DNA from: JAEXOD01 sp043805435
GTDB lineage: Bacteria > Bacteroidota > Ignavibacteria > Ignavibacteriales > Melioribacteraceae
Length of the DNA: 64,000 nucleotides
Reading direction: 5' to 3'
Assembly: GCA_043805435.1 (NCBI GenBank)
Contig: JAZDHY010000010.1
Location: 56,064-120,063, forward strand
Translations under genes and position numbers: made by a program
Part shown: positions 25,955 through 33,972 of the stretch, piece by piece
Numbering within the stretch: the first letter of the stretch is position 1
How the letters are laid out: the number at the start of each line of letters is the position of its first letter
The notes under the pieces: model-generated
Databases searched by the model: none
Told to the model about the DNA's origin: nothing
What the model saw: the letters and a program-made list of their open reading frames with translations, nothing else

Positions 25955-26992
25955 ATGAAATTATCAAACTTTAATTATAACTTGCCTAAGGGTGCAATTG
26001 CCAGAGAGCCTAACACTCCACGTGACGAATCAAGACTAATGGTTTTGGACAGAGCCTCTAATACAATCGAACATCATCTATTTAAAGACGTTATTAAATA
26101 TATGAATAAAGGTGATGTTGTTGTTGTAAACGAAACCAAAGTTATGCAAGCAAGATTATTTGGAAACAAAGAACGTACAAATGCTAAAATAGAAGTTTTT
26201 GTTTTACGCGAATTGAATAATGAAGAAAATATTTGGGATGTTATTGTTGATCCTGCCCGTAAGGTTAGAATTGGGAACAGGATCTATTTTTCGGATGATC
26301 TTTGGTGCGAAGTAATTGACAATACAACTTCGCGAGGAAGAACAGTAAGATTTAATAAAGATGCTGAAAGTATTTATAAAGCAATTGAGGTAATAGGAAC
26401 AACTCCTCTGCCTCCATATATTAAACGCGATGCAGTTCCTGAAGATAAAGAAAATTATCAAACCGTTTATGCTACAAAAGATGGTTCTGTTGCTGCTCCT
26501 ACTGCAGGATTGCATTTTACCAAAGAATTGTTGGAAGAAATAAAAGCTAAAGGCGTTAAAGTAGTTCCGGTTTTATTGCATATTGGCCTTGGCACATTTC
26601 GATCGGTAGAAGTTGAAGATCTTACAAAGCACAAGATGGATTCCGAATATTTTCAGATTACCGCAGAAACAGCTGAAGTGATAAATAAAGCTATTATAGC
26701 AAAAAAGAATGTTTTTGTTGTTGGTACCAGTTCAACACGCGCATTAGAAAGTAGTGTGACTGCCGAAGGTTTTGTTAAAGAAAATCAAGGATGGACAGAT
26801 AAATTTATCTTTCCACCTTACGAATTTAGAATAACAAAAAAGTTAATTACCAATTTCCATCAATCTGAATCAACTTTATTGATGCTTGCAAGTGCGTTTG
26901 CCGGTTATGACTTTTTAATGAAAGCATATAAAAAAGCTATTAAAGAAAATTACAGATTTTTAAGTTATGGCGATGTAATGTTGATTTTGTAA
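25955..26992 (+). CDS. queA: S-adenosylmethionine:tRNA ribosyltransferase-isomerase
   Basis: 345 residues. Adds the cyclopentene-diol moiety from SAM to 7-aminomethyl-7-deazaguanine in tRNA during queuosine synthesis. Family landmarks are NYNLPKGAIAREPNTPRDESRLMVLDR, VVVNETKVMQARLFG, PLPPYIKRD, ENYQTVYA, GSVAAPTAGLHFT, VLLHIGLGTFRSV and NFHQSESTLLMLASAFAG. Full length for the family. It follows the ppdK terminator after a 110-bp gap with no obvious riboswitch, and runs directly (1 bp) into ispD. Confidence 0.97.
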   Translation: MKLSNFNYNLPKGAIAREPNTPRDESRLMVLDRASNTIEHHLFKDVIKYMNKGDVVVVNETKVMQARLFGNKERTNAKIEVFVLRELNNEENIWDVIVDPARKVRIGNRIYFSDDLWCEVIDNTTSRGRTVRFNKDAESIYKAIEVIGTTPLPPYIKRDAVPEDKENYQTVYATKDGSVAAPTAGLHFTKELLEEIKAKGVKVVPVLLHIGLGTFRSVEVEDLTKHKMDSEYFQITAETAEVINKAIIAKKNVFVVGTSSTRALESSVTAEGFVKENQGWTDKFIFPPYEFRITKKLITNFHQSESTLLMLASAFAGYDFLMKAYKKAIKENYRFLSYGDVMLIL

Positions 26993-26993
26993 A

Positions 26994-27683
26994 ATGAAAA
27001 CAATTGCTATTATTCCATCAGGCGGTTCCGGTTTAAGAACAGGTCTTTCTGTTCCTAAGCAATACGTTAAAATTTTTGATAAGGAGATACTTGCTTATAC
27101 TCTTGAAGTATTTCAAAATTGCCCGTTAATTGATGAAATAATTGTTCCGGCTAAATCCGGTTTTTTTGATGTTTTACTTGGAATAAAGAATAAATTTAAT
27201 ATTACTAAGCTAGTAAAAGTTGTTGAAGGCGGAAAAGAAAGACAACACTCGGTTTTTAATGCATTGTCTGCTATTCCGCCTGATATTAATCCTTTAATTG
27301 CGGTTCATGACGCAGCTCGCCCATTATTATCTCAAAATGTATTAATTTCAGCAATCAATACGGCAAAAGAAAAATCAAATGCCGTTGTTGCTATTCAATC
27401 CAAAGATACTTTAGTTAAACATTTTCAGGATTCTTTCGATTATATTAAAAGAGATAATATTTATAATGTCCAAACCCCGCAAATTTTTGAGTACAATACA
27501 CTTATTGAGGCTTTTAAGTTTGCAGACAGCAAAAATTTTATTGGAACAGATGAGTCGATGCTGGTTTATAACTTAGGATACAAAATAAATATTGTGGAAG
27601 GTTCTTTGTTAAATTTTAAAATTACAAATCAACAGGATATTGATTTATTCAAACAATTGGTATCTTCTAAAAATGCATTGTAA
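26994..27683 (+). CDS. ispD: 2-C-methyl-D-erythritol 4-phosphate cytidylyltransferase
   Basis: 229 residues; MEP-pathway enzyme of isoprenoid synthesis. N-terminal nucleotide-binding motif IIPSGGSGLRTGLSVPKQY (the usual AAGxGxRM is altered to PSGGSGLR but Arg and Lys are kept), then VVEGGKERQHSVFNAL, VHDAARPLLS and VQTPQIFEYNTLIEAF with the TDESMLV segment. Size and motif order fit IspD; the altered glycine loop is the only oddity. It is one base after queA and probably co-transcribed. Confidence 0.92.
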   Translation: MKTIAIIPSGGSGLRTGLSVPKQYVKIFDKEILAYTLEVFQNCPLIDEIIVPAKSGFFDVLLGIKNKFNITKLVKVVEGGKERQHSVFNALSAIPPDINPLIAVHDAARPLLSQNVLISAINTAKEKSNAVVAIQSKDTLVKHFQDSFDYIKRDNIYNVQTPQIFEYNTLIEAFKFADSKNFIGTDESMLVYNLGYKINIVEGSLLNFKITNQQDIDLFKQLVSSKNAL

Positions 27684-27736
27684 TTTAATTAATTAATATA
27701 TACATTTAATATTCAAAAAATTTTTATGTTGGTATT

Positions 27737-28402
27737 ATGCTAAATCTACTGTTTATTGTTCTTCTCTCGTATTTAGTGGGTTCTATTCCTACAAGTATTA
27801 TTGTTGCACGTTTAGCTCAAGGTATTGATATTCGTCAACATGGAAGTGGCAATGCAGGCGGTACTAATGTTTTCCGCGTGCTTGGCTGGAAACTTGGTAT
27901 TTCTACTATTATTTTTGATGCCGTTAAGGGTGCTATTGCTGTTGTGCTTGTAGCGCGTTTTTATTTTGGCGATTTTCCGTTTCCAAACGCCACGCCTTTT
28001 GATGATTTTACTTTAATACAAATTATTGCAGGTGTTTCGGCTGTTATTGGTCATATATGGACTGTTTTTGCAGGTTTCCGCGGCGGAAAAGGAATTGCAA
28101 CCGCACTTGGATTTTTAATTACAATTATTACAGTTGATATGCTTTTTGCTGTTGCTGTTTTTGTTATTGTGGTTACCGTTTCACGTTATATTTCGCTTGG
28201 TTCAATTACGGCAGCTGTTTCAGTTCCCTTTATATTAATAATTCGTGAAAATGTTTTTGGCGTAGATATACCCGGTTATCATACAATTTTACCTTTCTGT
28301 ATTGCTATTAGTTTATTAGTGATATATACACATCGCGCAAATTTGGTACGTTTAGTTAAAGGGAAAGAAAATAGAATAACTTTAAATAAACACAAAAAAT
28401 AA
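27737..28402 (+). CDS. plsY: Acyl-phosphate:glycerol-3-phosphate acyltransferase PlsY
   Basis: 221 residues with five to six membrane helices. Makes 1-acyl-glycerol-3-phosphate, the first phospholipid intermediate. The three PlsY motifs are visible: GSIPTSIIVARLAQG-DIRQHGSGNAGGTNVFRVLG, GHIWTVFAGFRGGKGIATALG and the C-terminal IYTHRANLVRLVKGKENR. It lies 7 bp before gpsA, which makes its glycerol-3-phosphate substrate. Confidence 0.96.
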   Translation: MLNLLFIVLLSYLVGSIPTSIIVARLAQGIDIRQHGSGNAGGTNVFRVLGWKLGISTIIFDAVKGAIAVVLVARFYFGDFPFPNATPFDDFTLIQIIAGVSAVIGHIWTVFAGFRGGKGIATALGFLITIITVDMLFAVAVFVIVVTVSRYISLGSITAAVSVPFILIIRENVFGVDIPGYHTILPFCIAISLLVIYTHRANLVRLVKGKENRITLNKHKK

Positions 28403-28409
28403 TACTAAT

Positions 28410-29411
28410 ATGAATATAACTGTACTCGGTGCAGGCGGATGGGGTACTACTTTATCCATTTTGCTGCATTTTAACGGGCATAACATTACTTTATGGGAAT
28501 ATGATAAAAGTTATGCACATTATTTACAAAAACATCATGTAAATAAAACTTACTTACCAAATATAACAATACCAAACGAAGTTAAAATAACGCATTCTCT
28601 TAAGGAAAGTGTTGAACACGCACATGTTATTGTTATAGCTATTCCTACTCAGTTTATACGTAGTGCTTTAACCGAATTAAAAGATAACAGCTTTAAAGAT
28701 GTTACTTTTGTTAGTGTTTCTAAAGGAATTGAAATAAAAACATTAAAAACGGTTTCGCAAATTATTAAAGATGTATTGTCTCATGTTGAAGTTTCTAACA
28801 TTGGGGTTCTTTCCGGACCCAGTCATGCCGAAGAAGTTAGTAGAAAAGTACCAACGGCGGTTGTGGCAGCATCTTCAAATCTCGAAACAGCAAATCTAAT
28901 TCAATCTATTTTTCTCACCTCATATTTCCGCGTTTATTCTTCTACCGATATTATTGGTGTTGAACTTGGCGGGGCTGTTAAAAATGTTATAGCTATTGGT
29001 GCCGGAATTATTGACGGTGCAAAATTTGGTGATAATACTAAAGCAGCAATAATGACACGCGGAACAGCCGAAATTACTCGTTTAGGTCGTTTTATGGGTG
29101 CTCAGGCAGAAACTTTTTCAGGTCTTTCAGGTATGGGTGATTTAATTGTAACCTGTATGAGTTTACATAGCCGCAACCGTTATGTTGGCGAACAACTTGG
29201 TAAAGGTAAAAAACTTGCCGAAGTGTTAAAATCCATGGAAATGGTTGCCGAAGGTGTTGAAACTTGCCGAAGTGTACACGAATTGGCCGCAATGAACGGC
29301 TGCGAAACCCCTATTGTGTCGGCAGTTTATTCTATCCTTTTTGAAGATAAAGACCCCGTTAAAGCTACTTACGACCTTATGACACGAAATATGAAAACAG
29401 AAGTTTGGTGA
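28410..29411 (+). CDS. gpsA: NAD(P)H-dependent glycerol-3-phosphate dehydrogenase
   Basis: 333 residues. Reduces dihydroxyacetone phosphate to glycerol-3-phosphate for phospholipid synthesis. Rossmann motif GAGGWGTTLSILL, then SVSKGIEIKTLKTVSQI, LSGPSHAEEVSRKVPTAVV, ELGGAVKNVIAIGAGIIDG (catalytic Lys), GLSGMGDLIVTC and SRNRYVGEQLGKG. Pairs functionally with the adjacent plsY. Last gene of the queA-gpsA run. Confidence 0.97.
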   Translation: MNITVLGAGGWGTTLSILLHFNGHNITLWEYDKSYAHYLQKHHVNKTYLPNITIPNEVKITHSLKESVEHAHVIVIAIPTQFIRSALTELKDNSFKDVTFVSVSKGIEIKTLKTVSQIIKDVLSHVEVSNIGVLSGPSHAEEVSRKVPTAVVAASSNLETANLIQSIFLTSYFRVYSSTDIIGVELGGAVKNVIAIGAGIIDGAKFGDNTKAAIMTRGTAEITRLGRFMGAQAETFSGLSGMGDLIVTCMSLHSRNRYVGEQLGKGKKLAEVLKSMEMVAEGVETCRSVHELAAMNGCETPIVSAVYSILFEDKDPVKATYDLMTRNMKTEVW

Positions 29412-29637
29412 TTTGGGATAGTTTTAAGTGCTAAAGGTTAAAGTTTAAGTGAATTAAAAATTCTCAATTCTAAATTCTCAATTTTTAATTTTTAATTTGA
29501 AAGAATAAACACAAATAGTACCAGATGCTCCAAATCTCCCTGAACACAAGTGATTCAACCAAACTCAATATCCATTGTCCATTTCCAGTTCACAATATCA
29601 TTTTATGATGTCGAATAATTGATAATAAATTTTTTTG

Positions 29638-29669
29638 TTTTGCTAAGGACATTAATGTCCTTAGCAAAA
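29638..29669. repeat. Perfect 32-bp palindrome
   Basis: TTTTGCTAAGGACATT is followed immediately by its exact reverse complement AATGTCCTTAGCAAAA. There is no loop and no downstream T-run, so it is not an ordinary terminator; a protein-binding operator, a replication/recombination site or a REP-like unit are possible. Confidence 0.8.
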
Positions 29670-29754
29670 TGTAACGTTAGCTATTGTAAAGAGTTAACCC
29701 GACTTAAAATAATCGAAAAATCATTAAATCTGCAAACAAGTAATTGAGCTACGC

Positions 29755-29783
29755 TTGACATAGTTAAATAGATTTTGTATTTT
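29755..29783 (+). promoter_or_regulatory. Probable promoter with no ORF downstream
   Basis: TTGACA (29755-29760), 17 bp, TATTTT (29778-29783, extended TATTTTTATAG). This is the closest match to a consensus -35 in the window. Downstream there is only about 65 bp before a strong hairpin, and the minus-strand gene that ends at 29854. Confidence 0.5.
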
Positions 29784-29789
29784 TATAGT

Positions 29790-29860
29790 ATCTCATTAAC
29801 CATGTGTTAAAGGAGTTAAGAAACCGTTTAGCCCTGCTAAGCGGTTTTAGCTTTTAAATA
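29790..29860 (+). ncRNA. Candidate small RNA or terminator-attenuator
   Basis: A transcript from the promoter at 29755 would run through AAAGGAGTTAAG into the hairpin AAACCGTTTAGC-CCT-GCTAAGCGGTTT (12-bp stem with one G-U pair) and then TTAGCTTTTA. It would be about 65-70 nt. The same hairpin, read on the other strand, could serve as terminator for the gene ending at 29854, which is the simpler explanation of the hairpin but not of the promoter. Confidence 0.3.
29822..29848 (-). terminator. Hairpin at the 3' end of the 29854-30564 gene
   Basis: Stem AAACCGCTTAGC / GCTAAACGGTTT with a 3-base loop, six bases beyond the stop codon on the minus strand. It lacks a clean T-run on that strand, so termination is probable, not certain; on the plus strand it is followed by TAGCTTTTA. 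Confidence 0.5.
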
Positions 29861-30564
29861 ATAGTTAAATACTTTATGTTTTCTTTTCTGTCTTCAACCA
29901 TCTTTAATCCCACAGTAAAACCGTACATGTCAATAATTTTTGCTTTTGGGTAGTGTATTTGGGTCTTTTCATTAGTTAAAAAATCAAATGTATAAGTATT
30001 ATCCGCAATATTATCAATCTCATCTCTGTTCGCTTTATAAAAGGAATAAATATGACCTAAAGATTTAGCATTAAAACTACTAAAACCACAGCCTTCTTTT
30101 TTGTAAATCTCTCTAAAAGCATCGGTAAAATATTTGTCAAAAGCCGGTACAAAACCAAAAACGCCAAGCATAACCTTTGTAATAAGTGTTAAATCTTTTT
30201 TTCCTTTAGGTATTAATGTACTTTTTAAATTGGTGTAAATTTCAGTTATAATATTAATATCATCTATGTAATCTGGCACATCAATTAACCAGATTTTTTC
30301 ATCAAGGGTGGCAATATATTCAATTGTTTTTTGAAAATATTTAGCACTTTTCTGCAAAAGGAAACTTGAGCCCCTGAACATACCCCAGCTTGCCAAATAA
30401 AATCCTAGCACTAAACAGCTTTTTTCAATATCGTTTGTTAATTCAGTTCCACGCTTATTGTAAAAATAATTATAACAATAATCAAAGGAGGAATATCGAT
30501 GATCTGGTTCAATTATGTCCTTGAATTCCTTAACAGCACATTTAACACAATGAGTGTTTACCAT
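29854..30564 (-). CDS. Uncharacterised conserved protein (236 residues)
   Basis: Soluble protein that I cannot assign to a named function. It starts MVNTHCVKCAVKEFKD and has a conserved-looking core SFDYCYNYFYNKRG, LGFYLASWGMFRGSSFLLQKS and later FDKYFTDAF. Strings like LASWGMxRGSSFLL occur in stand-alone proteins of many bacteria, so it is likely a widespread family. Cys7 and Cys10 near the start might bind metal. It is monocistronic and divergent from the ECF sigma factor gene, with 252 bp between the starts. Confidence 0.7.
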   Translation of the reverse strand: MVNTHCVKCAVKEFKDIIEPDHRYSSFDYCYNYFYNKRGTELTNDIEKSCLVLGFYLASWGMFRGSSFLLQKSAKYFQKTIEYIATLDEKIWLIDVPDYIDDINIITEIYTNLKSTLIPKGKKDLTLITKVMLGVFGFVPAFDKYFTDAFREIYKKEGCGFSSFNAKSLGHIYSFYKANRDEIDNIADNTYTFDFLTNEKTQIHYPKAKIIDMYGFTVGLKMVEDRKENIKYLTII

Positions 30565-30746
30565 AATTATTCCTTATTTGAGTTAATAATTGGACGAGAA
30601 TATTACCCGATTATTTTTACCTCATTAAATCAATTTATAATAGGTTATTAATTTCTCTCAAAATATATTAATAATACTCTACTTACAATTTGTTATTTAT
30701 ATAATCAAGGTTGTTTTAGACTAAATTTAATAAGTTTAAAACGTTT

Positions 30747-30775
30747 TTGCGTTTTGGACTTACTTTATATATTTT
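30747..30775 (+). promoter_or_regulatory. Probable promoter of the ECF sigma factor gene
   Basis: TTGCGT (30747-30752), 17-bp spacer, TATTTT (30770-30775, extended TATTTTTAC), 41 bp before the ATG. The -10 extension TATTTTTAC is identical to that at 12451. Confidence 0.5.
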
Positions 30776-30816
30776 TACATTATATTTTATTTATTCTTAA
30801 TTAACAATAAAACCCC

Positions 30817-31389
30817 ATGAACCAATACAATATCTCCGAAATATATAAAGAATATTCGCCAAAAGTAGTTTTGTATCTATCGCGTTTTGTTGGTAAAGAC
30901 GATGCGGAAGATTTAATGCAGGAAGTTTTTATTAAAGTGTTTAATTCAATTGAAACTTTTAAAGGTAATAGTAAACTTTCTACATGGATTTACAAGATTG
31001 CCACAAATACTGCAATTGATAAATTAAAGAACGCGGGTTATAAAACTGAAAGAAATAACAGTACCTCGCTGGATTATGTTGAGCCTCTTAAAACAATTAA
31101 TAAATTGGGAAACTCCGATTCTGATATAGAATATAATTTTTTAAAGAAAGAAATGAATCAGTGTATTGCCGATTATATAAATAAACTCCCAAACAATTAC
31201 AGAGCAATATTTTTATTAAAAGAGTATGATAATTTTTCGGTTGAAGAAATTTCGGAAATTTTGAATATTAAATATGATAATGTAAAAATTCAACTTCACA
31301 GGGCACGTAGAAAATTACACGAATTATTACTGGCAAACTGCTCGTTTTATTACGATGAACACTCAAAATTATGCTGCGATAAAAAATAA
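30817..31389 (+). CDS. ECF sigma-70 factor with cysteine-containing C-terminal tail
   Basis: 190 residues. Region 2 (about 10-75: DAEDLMQEVFIKVFNSIETF, STWIYKIATNTAIDKLKNAG) binds the -10 and core polymerase; region 4 (about 110-165: LPNNYRAIFLLKEYDNFSVEEI with ILNIKYDNVKIQLHRARRKL) reads the -35. After region 4 there is a short tail NCSFYYDEHSKLCCDKK with Cys175, Cys186 and Cys187. No anti-sigma gene is adjacent. Cys-rich tails act as built-in metal sensors in CorE-type ECF factors of Myxococcus, so self-regulation by metal or redox state is possible here. The next gene encodes a Cys-rich zinc-binding-type protein. Confidence 0.9.
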   Translation: MNQYNISEIYKEYSPKVVLYLSRFVGKDDAEDLMQEVFIKVFNSIETFKGNSKLSTWIYKIATNTAIDKLKNAGYKTERNNSTSLDYVEPLKTINKLGNSDSDIEYNFLKKEMNQCIADYINKLPNNYRAIFLLKEYDNFSVEEISEILNIKYDNVKIQLHRARRKLHELLLANCSFYYDEHSKLCCDKK

Positions 31390-31454
31390 GTGTATCTGAA
31401 AATAATAAATCTCGTCTATATAGGTACAAATTTTATTAATTATAGGAGATTCAA

Positions 31455-31967
31455 ATGGATACATCAAACAACACAAAACAAACTGTAACAACAACAGCAT
31501 CCGAATTTGAAATAATTCATCTTGAAAAAACAAAAAAAGTATGTGGATTATGCGAAAAGTTTTCAACAGTTAAAGCAGAACAAAACGATCTAATGGCAAT
31601 AATAAGCTGTGAAGGAGCCTGCCTAAGAGGTGAAATTTCGCGAAGAGTGGCAAATAGAATCTGTTTTGAAAATCCAAAAGATAATATTGCACGGGTTTGT
31701 ATTGGTGGTGCATTTACAAAAGATACAGGTCAGCGTAATATGGTCCGTAAAGCAAAAAGGGTAATTGCACTGGAAGGTTGTGTGATTGAATGTGCGTCGC
31801 GAATGATGAAAGGTGTAATACCCAATTTAAAACCGGAATTGATTTTTGTTGACCAATTTTACACATTTAATAAAAACCTGTTTGCTATTAATGATGTAAC
31901 AGAAGACGAGTTGATTAAATTTACTGATGAAGCTTTTGGGAAAATTAAAGATATTATTGGTATATAA
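31455..31967 (+). CDS. DGC-type putative zinc-binding protein
   Basis: 170 residues, eight cysteines: C30/C33 (VCGLC), C52/C56 (SCEGACLRG), C70, C82, C109/C113 (LEGCVIECASRMMKG). This arrangement fits the DGC family of putative zinc-binding proteins, whose biochemical function is unknown. A GGAG site precedes the ATG. It lies 65 bp after the ECF sigma factor on the same strand and ends at a strong terminator, so the two probably form one operon; a metal-related role is inferred from both. Confidence 0.75.
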   Translation: MDTSNNTKQTVTTTASEFEIIHLEKTKKVCGLCEKFSTVKAEQNDLMAIISCEGACLRGEISRRVANRICFENPKDNIARVCIGGAFTKDTGQRNMVRKAKRVIALEGCVIECASRMMKGVIPNLKPELIFVDQFYTFNKNLFAINDVTEDELIKFTDEAFGKIKDIIGI

Positions 31968-31989
31968 TAGTGTTAAAATTAAGATGTTT

Positions 31990-32024
31990 GAGGCACATAT
32001 CTTTACAAATATGTGCCTCTTTTG
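31990..32024 (+). terminator. Intrinsic terminator after the DGC gene
   Basis: Perfect 11-bp stem GAGGCACATAT (31990-32000) / ATATGTGCCTC (32009-32019), 8-base loop, followed by TTTTG. Confidence 0.85.
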
Positions 32025-32137
32025 AATAAGAGTAAAAATCGAATTATACATCCTAAAACAAACTTTTTAGACTTTGACATTAATTTTGCGTATATTACTA
32101 TAATAAATAAAAGTTTTTTCACAAATAGCAGTATATA

Positions 32138-33808
32138 TTGTTCAATAATATTTTAAAAAAAATTAAAGGGCTTTTTGGTACAAAGGATAATTCTGTTCCT
32201 GCAGCAAATGCAAACCCTACAAAAGAATTAAATAACCAAGTTAAACAGAATAATAAACCTTATACAAAAGAAAGGGCGCAGGGAAATCCACGTCCCAAAA
32301 GGTATAAAAAAGAAACTCGCGAAGAGTACCGTTTGCGCCACGAAAAAATGGCTCAACCCAAAGAAGTAAAACAACATGAAACACCGTCGGATTCTGTTCC
32401 GGTATCAAAATCCACACCTGTGTCTAAATCAGTCTCAGTGTCTAAATCATTACCTGTAATTGAATCGGCACCGGTAATTGTTGATAATTGGGATCCCTCG
32501 TCTTTTCAAGTAGAAGCAGTTGAAGGGAAAACTCGTTTTCAGGATTTAAAAATTGATAAAACAATTTTACATGCAATAGCCGATTTAAATTTTGAATATT
32601 GCACACAAGTACAGGCCGAATCGTTGCCAAAAGCATTAACGGGAAGTGATATTACGGCACAGGCTCAAACAGGAACCGGAAAAACAGCAGCCTTTTTGAT
32701 TACAATTTTTAATCATCTTATCAATAAACCGTTTGTTGGAGAAAGAAAGCGTGGTACACCACGTACTTTAATTCTTGCACCTACGCGTGAACTTGTAATG
32801 CAAATTGAAAAAGACGCTCGTCTTCTGGCTAAATATATACCATTAAAAATGCTTTCCATTGTTGGCGGAATTGATTACGCAAAACAACAAAAAGCTTTGC
32901 ATAATGATGTTAATGATGTATTAATTTGTACACCGGGCAGGTTGATTGACTTTTTGAATAAAAAATTTATTGATTTAACAAAAGTTGAAATACTGGTAAT
33001 AGATGAAGCTGATAGAATGCTTGATATGGGTTTTTTACCATCGGTTAGGCAGATTGTTTTAAGTACACCGCCAAAAGCAAAACGACAGACTATGTTTTTT
33101 ACAGCAACAATGTCGTACGATGTAATTAATTTAGCCGAATCGTGGACACGTAATGCATTTGAAGTAAAAGTTAAACCAGAAGATGTAGCGATGGATTCGA
33201 TTGAACAAATAACTTATATAACCACTGTTGAAGAAAAACGCACTTTATTATATAATTTGATCATTTCAAAGAATTTAGAACGTGTATTGGTATTTGCAAA
33301 CAGACGCGACGAAGCCCGATTGTTAAAAGAAACATTTTTAGCTTACGGTATCACGTGTGATCTGCTTTCAGGCGAAGTTGAACAGACGCAGCGTATGAAA
33401 CGATTGGAAAATTTTAGAGAAGGTAAAATACGTGTTTTGGTTGCAACCGATGTAGCTTCGCGCGGAATACATGTGGAAGCAATTTCGCATGTGATAAATT
33501 ATAACATGCCGCAAGATGTTGAAGAATATGTACATCGCATAGGTCGTACGGGAAGAGCCGGTGCAACGGGAATTTCAATTACATTTGCCGATGAAGACAG
33601 TTCGCATGAATTGAATAAATTGGAAGAAATTCTTGGTAAAAAAATAGAGTGCGTTTTTCCTGAAGAGAGTTTATTAACTCCAATTCCCGAAAAATACGCG
33701 CAGTTAAAAATTAAAAAACAACATACACCTACACAAAGAACATTTCATAAACCGTCCAGAGGTTTTGAACATAAACGTCCTATTCATAAATCTAAAAAAC
33801 AAGAATAG
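32138..33808 (+). CDS. DEAD-box ATP-dependent RNA helicase
   Basis: 556 residues. After a basic N-terminal extension of about 120 residues, which includes Ser/Val/Pro-rich short repeats (SVPVSKSTPVSKSVSVSKS), comes the helicase core: Q motif region FEYCTQVQAESLP, Walker A QTGTGKT (Lys182), PTRELVMQ, TPGRL, DEAD at 289-292, TAT, then ATDVASRG and HRIGRTGRAG. The C-terminal tail is Lys/His-rich and likely binds RNA. The start is a TTG at 32138, giving MFNNILKKIKGLFG. RhlB/RhlE-like, probably in RNA turnover or ribosome assembly. Confidence 0.93.
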   Translation: MFNNILKKIKGLFGTKDNSVPAANANPTKELNNQVKQNNKPYTKERAQGNPRPKRYKKETREEYRLRHEKMAQPKEVKQHETPSDSVPVSKSTPVSKSVSVSKSLPVIESAPVIVDNWDPSSFQVEAVEGKTRFQDLKIDKTILHAIADLNFEYCTQVQAESLPKALTGSDITAQAQTGTGKTAAFLITIFNHLINKPFVGERKRGTPRTLILAPTRELVMQIEKDARLLAKYIPLKMLSIVGGIDYAKQQKALHNDVNDVLICTPGRLIDFLNKKFIDLTKVEILVIDEADRMLDMGFLPSVRQIVLSTPPKAKRQTMFFTATMSYDVINLAESWTRNAFEVKVKPEDVAMDSIEQITYITTVEEKRTLLYNLIISKNLERVLVFANRRDEARLLKETFLAYGITCDLLSGEVEQTQRMKRLENFREGKIRVLVATDVASRGIHVEAISHVINYNMPQDVEEYVHRIGRTGRAGATGISITFADEDSSHELNKLEEILGKKIECVFPEESLLTPIPEKYAQLKIKKQHTPTQRTFHKPSRGFEHKRPIHKSKKQE

Positions 33809-33828
33809 AACGTACCTAAATTTTAATT

Positions 33829-33868
33829 GTCGGCGTGCTTAATTAACCGCCGACTTGCATTTTTTTTA
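33829..33868 (+). terminator. Intrinsic terminator after the DEAD-box helicase
   Basis: Stem GTCGGCG (33829-33835) / CGCCGAC (33848-33854) followed by TTGCATTTTTTTT. Confidence 0.88.
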
Positions 33869-33972
33869 TGTGTTTTAATAATAAAAACCACCACATTTTT
33901 TTACTCCCATAAAATATTATTTCCATATTACACCATTGTTTTATATATTAATAAAAACAAATTTATGGAATA

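Larger units (their letters stand above)
29412..29853. other. Intergenic region after gpsA
   Basis: No gene. It holds an A/T-only imperfect repeat directly after gpsA (29455-29503, strings such as AATTCTCAATTTTTAATTTT), a perfect palindrome at 29638-29669, a good promoter at 29755-29783 and a hairpin at 29822-29848. The A/T-only element resembles ones found after carB (55139-55172) and after the last gene of the window (62690-62723). Confidence 0.5.
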
